Below are positions 21,106 through 32,249 of a stretch of 64,000 bases of DNA, piece by piece. Below the pieces are notes generated by a model. The model had not been told where the DNA came from, made no database searches, and was given only the letters and a program-made list of their open reading frames with translations. Every line of letters begins with the position of its first letter. Position 1 is the first letter of the stretch. Made by a program: the position numbers and the translations under genes. Source of the DNA: Pestalotiopsis fici W106-1 (taxonomy: Eukaryota; Ascomycota; Sordariomycetes; Amphisphaeriales; Sporocadaceae); NCBI RefSeq assembly GCF_000516985.1, contig NW_006917107.1:62001-126000 (forward strand), given 5' to 3'.

Positions 21106-24100
21106 ATGGCTTCGCGTGCATACGGTCTCAAGGTGGTTTGGCCTCCGCCAGAGAAAAGCGTCTCGGAAGGACCGGCGCTTGAGTAAGTCGGTGTTCTCCG
21201 ATAGCCCACGAATGAAGCTGACAATAATTCAGTATCGTGGCAATTCACGGACTTGACACCCGCTCCCCGCACACCTGGGAAGCCTGGGAGACGGAAGGAG
21301 ACCAACAAAGTCGCACTGTCAATTGGCTCAGTGACGATGACATGCTACCAAATGTTGTCAAGAACGCTCGGATCATGACTTACGATTATGATGCCGGCTA
21401 CCATCACGACGCACCCTTATCAACGATCGAGAGTCAAGCCGACTCTTTGCTAAAAATACTGCCTTTTGATCGTAAAAATGTATTCCTCCACTTTATTTTA
21501 ATCAAATCATGTATCATTATCAGTTTTCGTCCAAACGTAGGACGAGACGTATCCTAGTTCTCAATCGTATCTCTCAGACTTGGATAACACCTAATTGCTA
21601 ATTCCATACTAGGATCACGCTGAGGACCGACCACTTTTATTTATAGCATCATGTTTTGGTGGCCTGGTTCTGATTAAAGCTATGAATCTAGCTTCTGTCA
21701 ATACCTCGCAGCATCAGTTGATCATTTCCGCTGTCAGGGGCGTCGTCTTTCTTGGAACACCGCTTCGAGGAACTCCAGCCGCCAGACTCACGAGATGGAA
21801 AACGTACGTGTCTACCATCATGGGAGAGGTCACTTCAAATACCCTTATCCGCGATCTGGAACAAAATAACCCTCAGATTGAAGAGATGGTTCAAAGTTTT
21901 ACTGTGTTGGCCAACGAATCTCGAATACCACTTCACTGCTTTTACGAATCGAAGAAAACGCCGGTACTGAAAAAAATGGGGTTGCTAAGCTCCATCTCTC
22001 AAATCATGGTCTGTTTCTTTGTATTATTTAAACTCGAAGACACCGCCTAACTTGCTCTAGATTGTTGACAAATATTCTGCAACTCTTGAGGGTGTCCGCG
22101 GAACAGAGCTGTGTGTCAAACATTCTTCAATGAATAAATTCCGTGGTCCATTGGACGTCAGCTTTCAGCTGGTGGCAATGGTTATCTCCAGGTTCGCAGA
22201 CAACACCAGAGTCAGATCCCTCACTCAGCAAAAGGACGACTCTTGGATGACAGGTAAGTTGAATGGTTCGGATTATCGTATTCAGTTGAATAATTATTCA
22301 CAGATTGTAAACGTGATCTCTACGAGGTAGTCCCATACTACGAGAATCAAGAGGAAGAAGTGTATCAGTGGGCCCCTGGTACTTGCCAATGGATTATAGG
22401 CCACCAGAAATTCACAGACTGGATCACACCCGAATCTTCGTCGCTGCTCTGGGTGACCGGGAATCCAGGCTGTGGGAAGACTGTTCTCACAAAGTTCCTG
22501 GCTCAGAAGTTCCTGAATCGGGAAATCATTCAATCGAGTCCTTACTTCGTGTGCCCTTTCTTTTTCAAGAAAGGCTTACTGGACCAGGAAAGAGCGCATA
22601 AAGCATTATCTTCGTTTTTGCATAGGCTAATAAGCCGAAGGCCAGAAAGCGCACCACTCCACCTTCATGATGAATACAAATCAAAAGGCAAAAAGCTTTT
22701 CGAGGACGTCAAGGCGATGTGGAGTCTGCTTCTCGAAACGTCCAAAACAATTGGACCAACTTTGCTCTTGATAGATGCTCTAGACGAATGCGATGATAAG
22801 TCGAAAAGGGTATTCATGGAGTGTCTTGTTTCAACATTCTCAGTAACAAGACCGGGAACCAGGAATACAGGACGGCTCAAAGTCCTTGTGACTAGTCGAC
22901 CCGAGAATGATATCCAAAGAGCCTTTCATTCTTTCCAGGAACTTCGGATCCGAAGAGAGGATCAAATGGACGAGATACAGAAGGATATCAAAATTGTGAT
23001 CGAAAATGAAATTAATGGGCTCAGGGAGCTAGGCGCAGAAATCTGCCAATACCTGAACGCTGCCCTTCAGCATCGTATATCAGACGGATCGTTCCTCCTC
23101 GTGCACATCATTTTCGAAAAGCTTCGCGGACTTGACCTCAAGAATATGAGGACTGTTCAAGCTATCGTTGAGGGGAGTAATCAAGATCTTGACGGCCAAT
23201 ATGACCAAGTTCTGCAACAATCCGAAAACCTTGCTCTCAGAAAAAGGTTGTTTGAGATTATTGTGACAGCAAAGACCGCTTTGACGGTGGATGAGATCAA
23301 CATAGCTCTCAACATCGAGCCATGGTGTCGCAAATTTGATGACATTGATCCGTTCAAGGGTGATGTTGAAGGGGCGGTGAAAGCCATCGGTGGCTTTATG
23401 GTGCGAATGAGCAAGGGCCGCGTTTATCTGGTGCATGAGACTGCTCGTTCATATCTACTACGAAATCTTCATCAGCAGGAGAAATCGCCGGAATCTTTCC
23501 GCATTGCCAACCAACAACGCCACGGTGCAATGTACAGGAGATGCATTCTGTATCTTGGACTTGAAGATTGGCCTCCATCCCAAGTCGACTACCTGAAAGT
23601 CATGGAGGCGGAGGTGTATCAAGACATGCTCAGGTTAATGCATCATATCCTGTGGTCGGTTTCTGACGTGACCCAAAGACAGTGGGTCGAATTGAAGCTG
23701 AAACCCGGAGCCTTCGAATTCTTTGTATATGCAAAAACATACTGGCAACACCATTTCGAAGAAAGTGAAGCATTTCCTTCTGACGATAGTCTGAGGAATG
23801 GGAACACAAGCATACTGAACATTGCATGTCTATTCGGACGTGCAGACCTAGTACAACTGCTGCTTCCCCTGGAAAAGCAAAATGGCCAAGAAAATCAAAT
23901 CCCGACGCTACTTCTTGCAGCATTCATGTCAGGAAATACCGAGACGGTAGAAACACTTCTTGATTATGGTGTCGACGCAAGCGAAGCCAAGTTCATTCAC
24001 TTTACGCCTTCTCCATATAGGCAACGGGATGACTTAGGAATTTTCCGTTGGTTCTTGCTTCAATTAGAATCATGGGCCTTGGTGCACTTGTGCCTGAGCC

Positions 24101-25659
24101 GATGGAGCCGCTGGCCCCATTTTGAGTCTATTGAATTCTCACTGTCATCAGCAACCATTTTGAGCTATCAAGGCATGACAGATTTGTTGAGATATGACAC
24201 GCACGATGTCCATCACGAAAATCGAAAGTTGCATCTGGACCTGGTGTTAGCTGCCATGGGCAATGCTACGGTAGTGCCGTTTGGCTTTAATCCAGACCAG
24301 CTGCTTCCAAGTGAGGCGGCTTTCAATTGTACGGCAACAAGTTTACTTGCAATGGCGACCCTCAACGATGTTGATTGGATCTGTCAAGAACTTATCAATC
24401 AGAATGTCTCGTTGATCAACTTTGAATATTCTTCTCAGCTCCTGTGGCATGCTATTCGTCACCACAACATCGGCCTCCTTGAAAGACTGCGTATAGCAGG
24501 AGTCAGCCTCACCATTCCAGTTCACAACAACAGCAGTGCATTGCACTTATGTGCTACTCCTAAACGACTAGATATACTCATTTGGCTGCTTGAGAATATG
24601 GATGACTACAATGAACCAGACAGTAACGGGAGGACGGCACTGCATGTGGCATCCAGGAATGGACATCTCGGGATTGTGGAGAAAATACTGGAACGGAGAG
24701 AAAGGTGCAACCTTGATTCAGTCGATACTTCTCAACAAACACCACTCCTTGACGCGATTCACAACAGAAATTTTCATGTTGCTCGGTGTCTGATGCATAG
24801 GGGCGCTTCTGTATACTATGTCCCAGAGACAGGTAGCAGTGCGCTTCATGCAATCCTATACGCTTACTACCTTCCTGCGACCCGTCAGCTTTTTGACCAG
24901 ATTCTCAGTAGCTATCGCTATCAAGAAGAATCCATGAAGAACATTGGCAAAGCGCTCGTACAGGCGGCTATCAGCTCCAGCATCCCGATGAACAATCTCA
25001 TTACCGCTATCGCTCGCAGTTTCTCAAGTACTTCAAGCCGGGAGGGATTCTACCATGAGATCATGTCAAACAAGGAGCTGTTGCTTGCAATGCGGTCATC
25101 TCGAAGATTGTCATTTGGACATTGTTCTCCAGAAACTATTCCCCTCGAAGCATTGTCCCATGAATCGTTTACATTCATAATTTGGTTCCATGTGAGACGA
25201 GAGAGAACTGTATCTGGTGGAAATATGCTCCACTGGGCCGTTCAATGTGTGAAGCAATTCGCTTCGGATCAGACCGGCGCTTTATTGTACGATGTTATTA
25301 ACGCTCTCATCGATGGCAATGTTCAACTCAACACCATGGATGATCAGGCGCGCAATCCTATCGCTCTCTGTCAAGAATTGAGGAGAATTGAAGACTCTCA
25401 AGCTTTGATTAATATGTCGCAAGCTCTGGCCAGTCATACAAGTGTGGTTGAGATCAGAGGGGAAGACTTTGACATGGAGTTCGAATCATATGTGTTTGGA
25501 GATGCAAATGAGGTCGGAAGTGAATCTGAGAGCAATTTTGAAGAAGGTTCTGAGGGTGACCAAGACAGCGAGGGGGAGGCAATCAGAGAACCTGACCGTG
25601 ATTTTGAGCCATTTTTTGGATTCGGGGACACAGAAGGACACCGATTGCGCCAGGAGTGA
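21106..25659 (+). CDS. NOD-like receptor: esterase-like, NACHT, ankyrin repeats
   Basis: Five exons (21106-21182, 21233-21479, 21613-22008, 22061-22253, 22304-25659) close exactly to 1422 aa. Residues about 25-300 form an alpha/beta-hydrolase-like domain (SesB type): oxyanion strand IVAIHGLDT, elbow FIASCFGGLVLIKAM, VVFLGTPLRGTP and IVDKYSATLEG. The elbow normally reads GHSxGG; here Cys122 stands at the nucleophile. NACHT follows: P-loop GNPGCGKT (357-364), Walker B LLLIDALDECDD (about 457-468), VTSRPENDI, then the winged-helix region. Ankyrin-like repeats lie at about 1045-1150 (NGRTALHVASRNGHLGIVEKIL, TPLLDAIHNRNFHVARCL). The tail is acidic. Fungal NLRs act in heterokaryon incompatibility and likely immunity. 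The exon 2 donor (GTATTC) is unusual. Role inferred from architecture. Confidence 0.88.
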
Positions 25660-25840
25660 CTTCGATGATAGTAATCACGGTGGTGGGCGCGTCATGGCCT
25701 AGGCTGTGCAAACTGGCAAAAGGCGAAGGCCTATGTGATGGGACCAAGGGGCACACAGTTTGTCTAAAAGACCAACACCGTACATAAATCATCATCTTTG
25801 TCTCCATTATCGTTCCCATCTAGAGTGTTGCTATAGTTTG

Positions 25841-26986
25841 TCAAACTTGACCTTTCAGGTTACCTAAGATATTTGATGCACGGACAAAGTTTAGCTCTTC
25901 CATTGTTTCCTCCCATAGTCGTTTTGTAATCTCCTTTCCCTCTGGTTCGTACCAAATCACAGGGTACCTACAATACGGTCAGTTTGTGATGCAGGATTAT
26001 GAACAACATCCGAATTTGTGTGTTCAGATACAAAAAGGAAAAGGAATATAAAAAGAAATGGAGAGTAGAGCTGGTGCTTACGGCTTGATAGTCCATTCGC
26101 TGACGAAGGAGCCATGACTCTCTACTCCTTTTCCGACCACTGCATCAACATACGTGGTTGCACCAGTCTCCGTCGACCTCGCCATCAAGAAGTGAAGAAT
26201 GCGCGTCATTAATTGATCCATCCATGACCTATTATTGCTCAGCCCAGTACTGGCGGTCATCCCGGGGTTCACGACCTGCAGCACGACATCATTGGAATTG
26301 ACAAAGTCGGCCAGCTTGGTAACAAACAGCATCAGAACTAGCTTGGACTTTGCATAGGTCTGAAGCGGGTCGAAGGAGCTAGGCTCGTCAAATTGCCGAA
26401 GCACTGGACCTTGAGTCTCCCAGTTTGCCATGTACATTGTATCGGACCCCACTAGACTCAGTACTGGTGGACGGGCTCCTGGGGCTGTAGACTTCCTGGT
26501 CTTGAGTATGGGGAGGAGTAGTATGGTCAAGAGAGCAGTGGAAAGGTAGTTGACCTGCAAGGACGATTCATGACCGGTAGAGGCGTTTGTAGAGAATTCG
26601 CCGTTGAGCACGCCAGCATTCAGCAGAACAATGTCGATCCGCGAAAGTGTTTCACATCGGCTTGCAAAAGCCCGAATTGAATCATAGGAATTCATATCGA
26701 TAACCCAGACATCAATAGTGGCGCCGGTGAACTCCTTTCGCGGCTCTTGCGCAGCTGCCTCGCCTTTGGTCTGCGAGCGGACACCCATAATGAGATGCGA
26801 CAGCCCAAGGCCGAGAAGCTGGCGTGCTGCCTCAGCCCCTAGTCCTGCGTTGCTTCCAGTGATAATGGCATTTTTGCCAGTGAGCCGAATGTCTGTGGGC
26901 AGAGGTTTAGGTTTAGTGAATTGTCTACGAACCAATGCGAAAATTGATGATTCGGATTGAGCAAATGCTCCGAGTTCGTTAGACAT
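25841..26986 (-). CDS. Short-chain dehydrogenase/reductase
   Basis: Two exons (26986-26082, 25967-25841) give 343 aa. The cofactor loop is TGSNAGLGAEAARQLL (TGxxxGxG), with DMNSYDSIRAFA, the NAG strand LLNAGVLNGEF and the catalytic YAKSK (Tyr and Lys). The second exon was found by eye: after the donor GTAAGC the frame resumes as YPVIWYEPEGKEITKRLWEE, the usual C-terminal end of this fungal SDR group, so stopping at the first in-frame TAA would truncate it. NADP- or NAD-dependent alcohol/ketone oxidoreduction is expected; substrate unknown. A TATA box (27088-27095) lies about 100 bp upstream. It is convergent with the NLR and starts the accessory metabolic block. Confidence 0.87.
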
Positions 26987-28598
26987 GGTTGCTTAAATAC
27001 AGTGGGAAGTACGATTTTGCTGGAGTCTCGAAAGAGCTGAGAAGATCTTGATTCCAGAGTCAAATAAGCTGCGACTGAAAGATGGCATATTTATAGAGAA
27101 ATGAGTCCAAGCAAATGTGAATTGTATACATGGCTCGGTGTTATTGGAATATGTGGGTATATTTCTTCCCAAGAGCTAAAGTCCGGAGCCCGGATAGTCC
27201 CATCGGATATGTGGTTGGCTGTTTGGGGCTAATTCCGACTATAGTAAAAGGCGCTTTGACTCACAATATAATCGTAGGGCGTAGCCATCCGTATCGGAAG
27301 TAAGAAATAAAATAGACTTTATGACCGGCGACATGCCAAATAAGTTTTGTTCCCGTTGTCACGACGACAATTTTCGAGAAACCCTCAAATTTATCATTGA
27401 ATTGTTAAGCAATCTCATGCATCCAGGGCATGACATGGTTAGGACGACAAGCGAAGAACACATTGTTCTTATCAATGAAGGGTGGCAGCCAAAGTGCATA
27501 CAGATAGGAGAGAAATTCTTATGAATGAGCGAAACCATTTAGATATAAAACATTGCAGCATCTTTCTCAGTTTTATATAAGGTGCCCATATCCTCGTCTG
27601 TCTTGGATAAATTTTGCCCTGGCGTGTCTATATTTGCAGCTGCAACGGGTTCTATCAATCGCTTAAGCAATTTGGGCAACTAAAATGTAACGCGACAGAC
27701 GAGCGGGGTATAGGCTGGGTGAACCAGTGACGTTCAGCACGCCTGGTCCTTGAAATTTTGCCATTGGGCGCTGAATGAATAAACTTGAATGCTTCTCGTT
27801 TTCACATTTGCTCTGGTGCAACCGTAGGAAATTTGACACTTCCAGCCCATTAGTGCTGCTATAGATTTGTACCATCTCACGAACTTTGTCTAATGTGGAA
27901 TATGGTTATAAAGCTCTCTGGTGTGGTCGGATGACGACCAGATTACTACATATAGGTACTAGCCGACCTTTTTGTCTGGCATTGACGGGTGAATTCCATG
28001 GAGAAATTCTGGCACAACCATATGCCATGCTACTTCTGTCTTGTATTTCATGATGCTGAGTACCTAGAGAGACGAGTAAGTGCCCGGCAAGTGCTTCGAG
28101 GTAATAGCGTCGGGAAGAAATAGGTTATTGATTTTGCGTTGCGGAATCTGAATAAAACGTTTGTGGCGCCCTTAGTCATAAACTAATGCGCTTACGCCCA
28201 TACGAGATAGGCAGATGCGTCTCCTCCAAATCTGTAAGGCGGAACATCATCTGGCCGCCAGCCGCGTCATCAGGGCTACAGAGATACTGAAAAATCATAT
28301 GATGACGAATTTTAAGCTGAAACCTGTTCTCAAAGCGAACATTTATCTGCACGGCAAGACAGTCGCATCAGTGCGGCACAGCCAAGATATAGCAGCAGGT
28401 ATTTAAGCGAGGATCTTACAGATGCTACAATTCAGCTAGGCTCCGAAGTACCGTGCATGAGGAGGTGGGTGGACAATGGGGGAGCTAGACAACCTGTGAA
28501 TATAAGTTATCTGACATAGGTCCGTTTCTATACTGTGCTGGTAACGAATTTTGGATGACCCCAAATACTTCATCTTACTTAGAATCCGCGACCAAAAT
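26987..28598. other. 1.6-kb intergenic region, SDR and beta-lactamase-like genes
   Basis: Shared upstream region of two divergent genes. Apart from the SDR TATA box and a CGG-N3-CCG pair (27184-27192) nothing convincing was found. Short frames in it have no family features. Confidence 0.5.
27088..27095 (-). promoter_or_regulatory. TATA box of the SDR gene
   Basis: The minus strand reads TATAAATA about 102 bp before the SDR start. A CGG-N3-CCG inverted pair of the zinc-cluster-factor type lies further up at 27184-27192. Confidence 0.55.
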
Positions 28599-30038
28599 AT
28601 GGAGCAAAGCTCAAAAATGACGTTATTTGACGAGTTCGAGAATCTCATTCTTTCTCAGCCACAGTCACATACTGAACCCAGCGAATTCTTCGCTTCGCTT
28701 GGTGCACCATCAGTATCAATAGCTGTTCTGGATCATGGGGAAATCACCACGAGGTGTTATTCCACCGTCGGAGACGGCGTCAAAACACGTTTCCAAGCTT
28801 GCAGTATATCCAAGCCCATCTCCGCCTTGGCCGTCATGAGACTTGCAGACCAGGGTAGATTGAGCCTGGACGACAAGATAGCTCATCTCCTATCAGATAA
28901 AGTTGTGAACAGTCTTGGTCCAGCTGATTTGGTCCAAGAAATCACCTTTGCGCATATACTGAGCCATACTGCGGGCCTCAACAACGGGGGCTTTCCTGGT
29001 TACAGCGACATCGACCACCCAAGTGCGACGGACATCGTACTCGGCAAGTCTGGTGTTAATACTACGCCTATCAAGGTCGTTGGGATACCTGGCCGACAAT
29101 GGAGATACTCTGGTGGAGGATTTGTGCTTCTGCAAATTGCCCTCGAGAAACTCACATCGCTCCCATTTCCACAGATCATGAAGGAGTTGGTTTTGCAACC
29201 GCTGGGAATGCATGACTCTTGCTACGGGACGCCAGAAGAGGAAGTCGAATTGGCAAAAGCGTACTATACCGGCGTCACACAATGTTCAGTGCCATGGCAT
29301 TATCTGCCCGAATTGGCCGCTGCTGGGCTGTGGACAACTCCCGGGGACTTGTGCAAGGCCATCTATGCACTGCAGCAGTCTTTGGCGGGAAGCGAGAATG
29401 CATTCTTGAAGTTGGACACTGCCAAGAGGATGCTCACCGAGGTCGACTCGAATGCCATGAGCTTGGGATGGGTTGCACCGAAGGACCCGGGCACCTACTT
29501 CGGTCATGGAGGTTCAAACGATCCCGGCTACCGATGTGTAGCTATGGGAATTGCAGATCTGTTGGGCCAGAAGAAGGAGTTTCCGAATGCTGATTGCGGT
29601 ATTGCTGTCATGACGAATTCAGCCTTTGGAATTGAGCCGGCTTACGCTGCCCTTCAAACGATCAAGTATCTAAAGGGTTGGCGGGAGGCAACAACAGTCT
29701 CAGTCAGCATGCCGTTTGTCGCACCCTTGGCAGTAGTCCACCGCGAAATCCGTGGTGATTGGAAAGACTGGATGGGTCAATGGAGCAACGGTACTGATGT
29801 GTGGACCATTGACGCCGATAGCGATGGACAGCCGCAGGCACGCTGGCGAGAGAGGCAACCAATCAAGTTACTGCCTGCTGCTATTTGCCCTGAACAGTAT
29901 CCTGAAGGTGAATCTCTCGATCTGGTTCTAAATGGGGTTGGGGTTATACTACGCTTGGCTTGGGCAGAGGGAGAGCGGTCTATTGAATCCATGGATGCAC
30001 TAGCATACAAGACTACAAAGCTATCGCGAACTGGTTAG
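28599..30038 (+). CDS. Beta-lactamase/transpeptidase-fold enzyme (LovD/EstB-like)
   Basis: Single exon; 479 aa from the ATG at 28599 (28617 is an alternative). Serine beta-lactamase-like family: catalytic SISK (Ser69-Lys72), preceded by FQACSISKPISALAVMRL; HTAGL in ILSHTAGLNNGG; the second motif RYSGGGF, with Tyr as the likely general base; and the third-motif-like FGHGGSNDPGY. A C-terminal beta-rich domain of about 100 aa follows. In fungi this fold serves as esterases and acyltransferases (LovD transesterase) rather than antibiotic resistance. No signal peptide is visible, so it is probably cytosolic. Its place between an SDR and an FAD monooxygenase suggests acyl transfer to, or ester cleavage from, a small metabolite. 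Confidence 0.87.
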   Translation: MEQSSKMTLFDEFENLILSQPQSHTEPSEFFASLGAPSVSIAVLDHGEITTRCYSTVGDGVKTRFQACSISKPISALAVMRLADQGRLSLDDKIAHLLSDKVVNSLGPADLVQEITFAHILSHTAGLNNGGFPGYSDIDHPSATDIVLGKSGVNTTPIKVVGIPGRQWRYSGGGFVLLQIALEKLTSLPFPQIMKELVLQPLGMHDSCYGTPEEEVELAKAYYTGVTQCSVPWHYLPELAAAGLWTTPGDLCKAIYALQQSLAGSENAFLKLDTAKRMLTEVDSNAMSLGWVAPKDPGTYFGHGGSNDPGYRCVAMGIADLLGQKKEFPNADCGIAVMTNSAFGIEPAYAALQTIKYLKGWREATTVSVSMPFVAPLAVVHREIRGDWKDWMGQWSNGTDVWTIDADSDGQPQARWRERQPIKLLPAAICPEQYPEGESLDLVLNGVGVILRLAWAEGERSIESMDALAYKTTKLSRTG

Positions 30039-30266
30039 TATGAGTGGTTGGCTTGAGTAGAAAAGAAAAAACGAATCTTGTATTCAACAAAAACTACCAT
30101 TGGTAAATTTCCCTTACGGTTGACGTTTTAGAAATGATGCGTGATTGTTAACCTTTTACAACCAATTCATGTGACACGTGAACAGTACCTCTCACGGTTG
30201 GGAATTTGTTTAAAGGTATGTGTCTACTCATGTCTATATAAATACGTCCGTACCATGTATCATGAC

Positions 30267-31631
30267 TCAGTTCTTCTCAATTGAACCATTGTACTCGAGA
30301 TATCCATAGCGACCGGCCGGAATGTGCAACTCTCTAGCCTCCAGGACCCCTTTCTCACGCACGACCTCGACAGTGCGCTGGTATTCCCTCTCCGCATAGC
30401 TTTCGGCGTCAAAGTTGAGCAACCATTCCTCCCGCCTCAATCGAAAGCTTTCAGGATCCTTTTTGGCGGCGCCGAAATCAGCCTTGTGCCAGATGTCCCT
30501 TGTCTGCTCGCCAGTCTTTTGCGCGCTCTTGACGCGCTCATACCTCAGTGCCTCAAAGACTTCCACTGCTTCACTGACACGACCTCTTCCCGCCTGTTTG
30601 AGACAAACGGCAATCGTTGCCCCGTCCTCCATTGCTTGGCTGGCGCCTTGAATACTTGTTGGCAGAAAAGGGTGAGCGGCGTCGCCTATCAGAGCAATGC
30701 GCCGTTTCGGGGAGATCCAGGTTGTGAGGGGATCCCGATACACGAGCTTCCAGTCTATCAAGGGCTCTGGTGTGCGATCGAGGATGCGTTGAATATTAGG
30801 CTCCCAACCTTCCAATACCTTGCGGGCATCCGACAATGGTGCCTCCCACTGCCAGGACTCGCCAATGTCTTTGTCATCTTTGTGCGTGCAAACCCAGCTT
30901 ATGTCCTCGCCATTCTTGAGCGTTGCAGCGATGAAGTGCACATCTGGGCCAAGCCATGCGACATGCCTGTCTCCATTCTTTACCAGCCAATCCAGCTCAG
31001 GGTCCTGCGCTACCGTGTCTTTGGTTGAGAACCAGGAGCGGTACACGGCGTATCCGGAAGGCTTGGGAGCATCTTCGTAGCCAAGTACCGTGGTACGCCC
31101 TTTGGACCGAACGCCCTCGGCTGCCAAAACCACGTCGCCAGAGATCTTCTCGCCGCCTTCGAGCACTACTCCAGCCTCATTGTCATCCTCGAAATAGTCC
31201 ACTACTGTAGCGCCCAGACGAACGTCGATACCACAGTGCTCAACGGCGTGCTGGAAAACAATTTGATGGAACTCGCCGCGATGACCATCAAATCTGAGAC
31301 CCCAATTTGTTTCCTCTTCAGTCCAAACCTGGTGGTACAGTGTATCGCCCTTGAAAGACTTGATGGTGAGCCCTGGTGGCCTTAGGGAGATGGGGTCAAG
31401 CTTCTGCGCGACCCCTGGCCAACGGTCGAAGATTCTTGACGAGTTGGGCGCAAAGGATATAATGTCACCCAATGGCTTCAAGGACGGGAACTTTTCCACC
31501 ACGATTGGCGTATGACCATGCCGATGGCATTCGATTGCCGCGGTAAGACCTGCGAAGCCGGCACCCACGATGACAACGCGGATCCCGGTCTTCGTTGGAG
31601 GGTCGTGGGGTTGGTGGCCGTTGGTGGTCAT
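30267..31631 (-). CDS. FAD-dependent monooxygenase (salicylate hydroxylase-like)
   Basis: Single exon, 454 aa. N-terminal Rossmann loop VVIVGAGFAGLTAAIE (GxGxxG), the acidic ribose-binding VVEKFP, a DG-like segment (VVLAAEGVRSKGRTTVLG), and the FAD-binding GD motif ALIGDAAHPFLPTSIQGASQAMEDGA-type block at about residue 320. This is the group A aromatic hydroxylase layout shared by salicylate hydroxylase, kynurenine monooxygenase and several secondary-metabolite tailoring enzymes. It uses NAD(P)H and O2 to hydroxylate or epoxidise the substrate. No targeting signal is visible. It is divergent from the HOL1-like transporter with TATA boxes on both sides of the 618-bp gap, which suggests joint regulation. 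Substrate unknown. Confidence 0.9.
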   Translation of the reverse strand: MTTNGHQPHDPPTKTGIRVVIVGAGFAGLTAAIECHRHGHTPIVVEKFPSLKPLGDIISFAPNSSRIFDRWPGVAQKLDPISLRPPGLTIKSFKGDTLYHQVWTEEETNWGLRFDGHRGEFHQIVFQHAVEHCGIDVRLGATVVDYFEDDNEAGVVLEGGEKISGDVVLAAEGVRSKGRTTVLGYEDAPKPSGYAVYRSWFSTKDTVAQDPELDWLVKNGDRHVAWLGPDVHFIAATLKNGEDISWVCTHKDDKDIGESWQWEAPLSDARKVLEGWEPNIQRILDRTPEPLIDWKLVYRDPLTTWISPKRRIALIGDAAHPFLPTSIQGASQAMEDGATIAVCLKQAGRGRVSEAVEVFEALRYERVKSAQKTGEQTRDIWHKADFGAAKKDPESFRLRREEWLLNFDAESYAEREYQRTVEVVREKGVLEARELHIPAGRYGYLEYNGSIEKN

Positions 31632-32249
31632 GGTCTAGTCTAAAATCTTTCTGGTTTCTATCGGGGTTGTGTCTGACAATTTGTGAGAAAACAATCTGAG
31701 GCTGATTTATACTTTGTGCCAAGGGATTATACTTCTAGTCTCTCAGCTGTTTTGAAGAGCCAGGCTATCAACAACCGAGACCTTGCTACTGATATAGAGT
31801 CACGCAAAGGTTTTTGGCAAGAGTAAGACCTCGTGGCAATCTCAACCAACTCTCCAATAGTAAACACGGCATTGAAGAAAAACCGAAATCAGATTAACCA
31901 CGGCTCTCGTATGTTAGCTGACATTCCCCGCATTCCATCTCCACCGGCAATTGAAGAATTGGAGGCTCAACGTTGCTTGTTCATTTCTTTGTCATGCGGG
32001 GAAAACATTGATCGTTCAGCTTGGCGTCTGTATACGTTGCAGAACCAGGGCACCCGGTCACATTGCCAAATGTAAAGGGTTTAGGCTTTATTACGTCCAT
32101 CCAGGGTCTGTTGGTTGACACGTCCGGATACATCAACTTATAAAAGCGGATTTCTCAGTTGGCCATGGCAGACGAGACTCTGCTGTCAGTCCATAGCCAC
32201 TGGCATCAACTTGCAGTAAACACTCGTGTCTTGGAAGTGCACCGCAGCT
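31632..32249. promoter_or_regulatory. Bidirectional promoter, monooxygenase and transporter
   Basis: A 618-bp gap with one TATA box facing each gene: TATAAAT on minus at 31705-31711 (about 75 bp from the monooxygenase start) and TATAAAAG on plus at 32139-32146 (about 105 bp from the transporter start). Confidence 0.6.

Noticed and set aside
28599..30038. Antibiotic-resistance beta-lactamase
   Set aside because: The fold is shared by fungal esterases and acyltransferases; no signal peptide or resistance context is visible.
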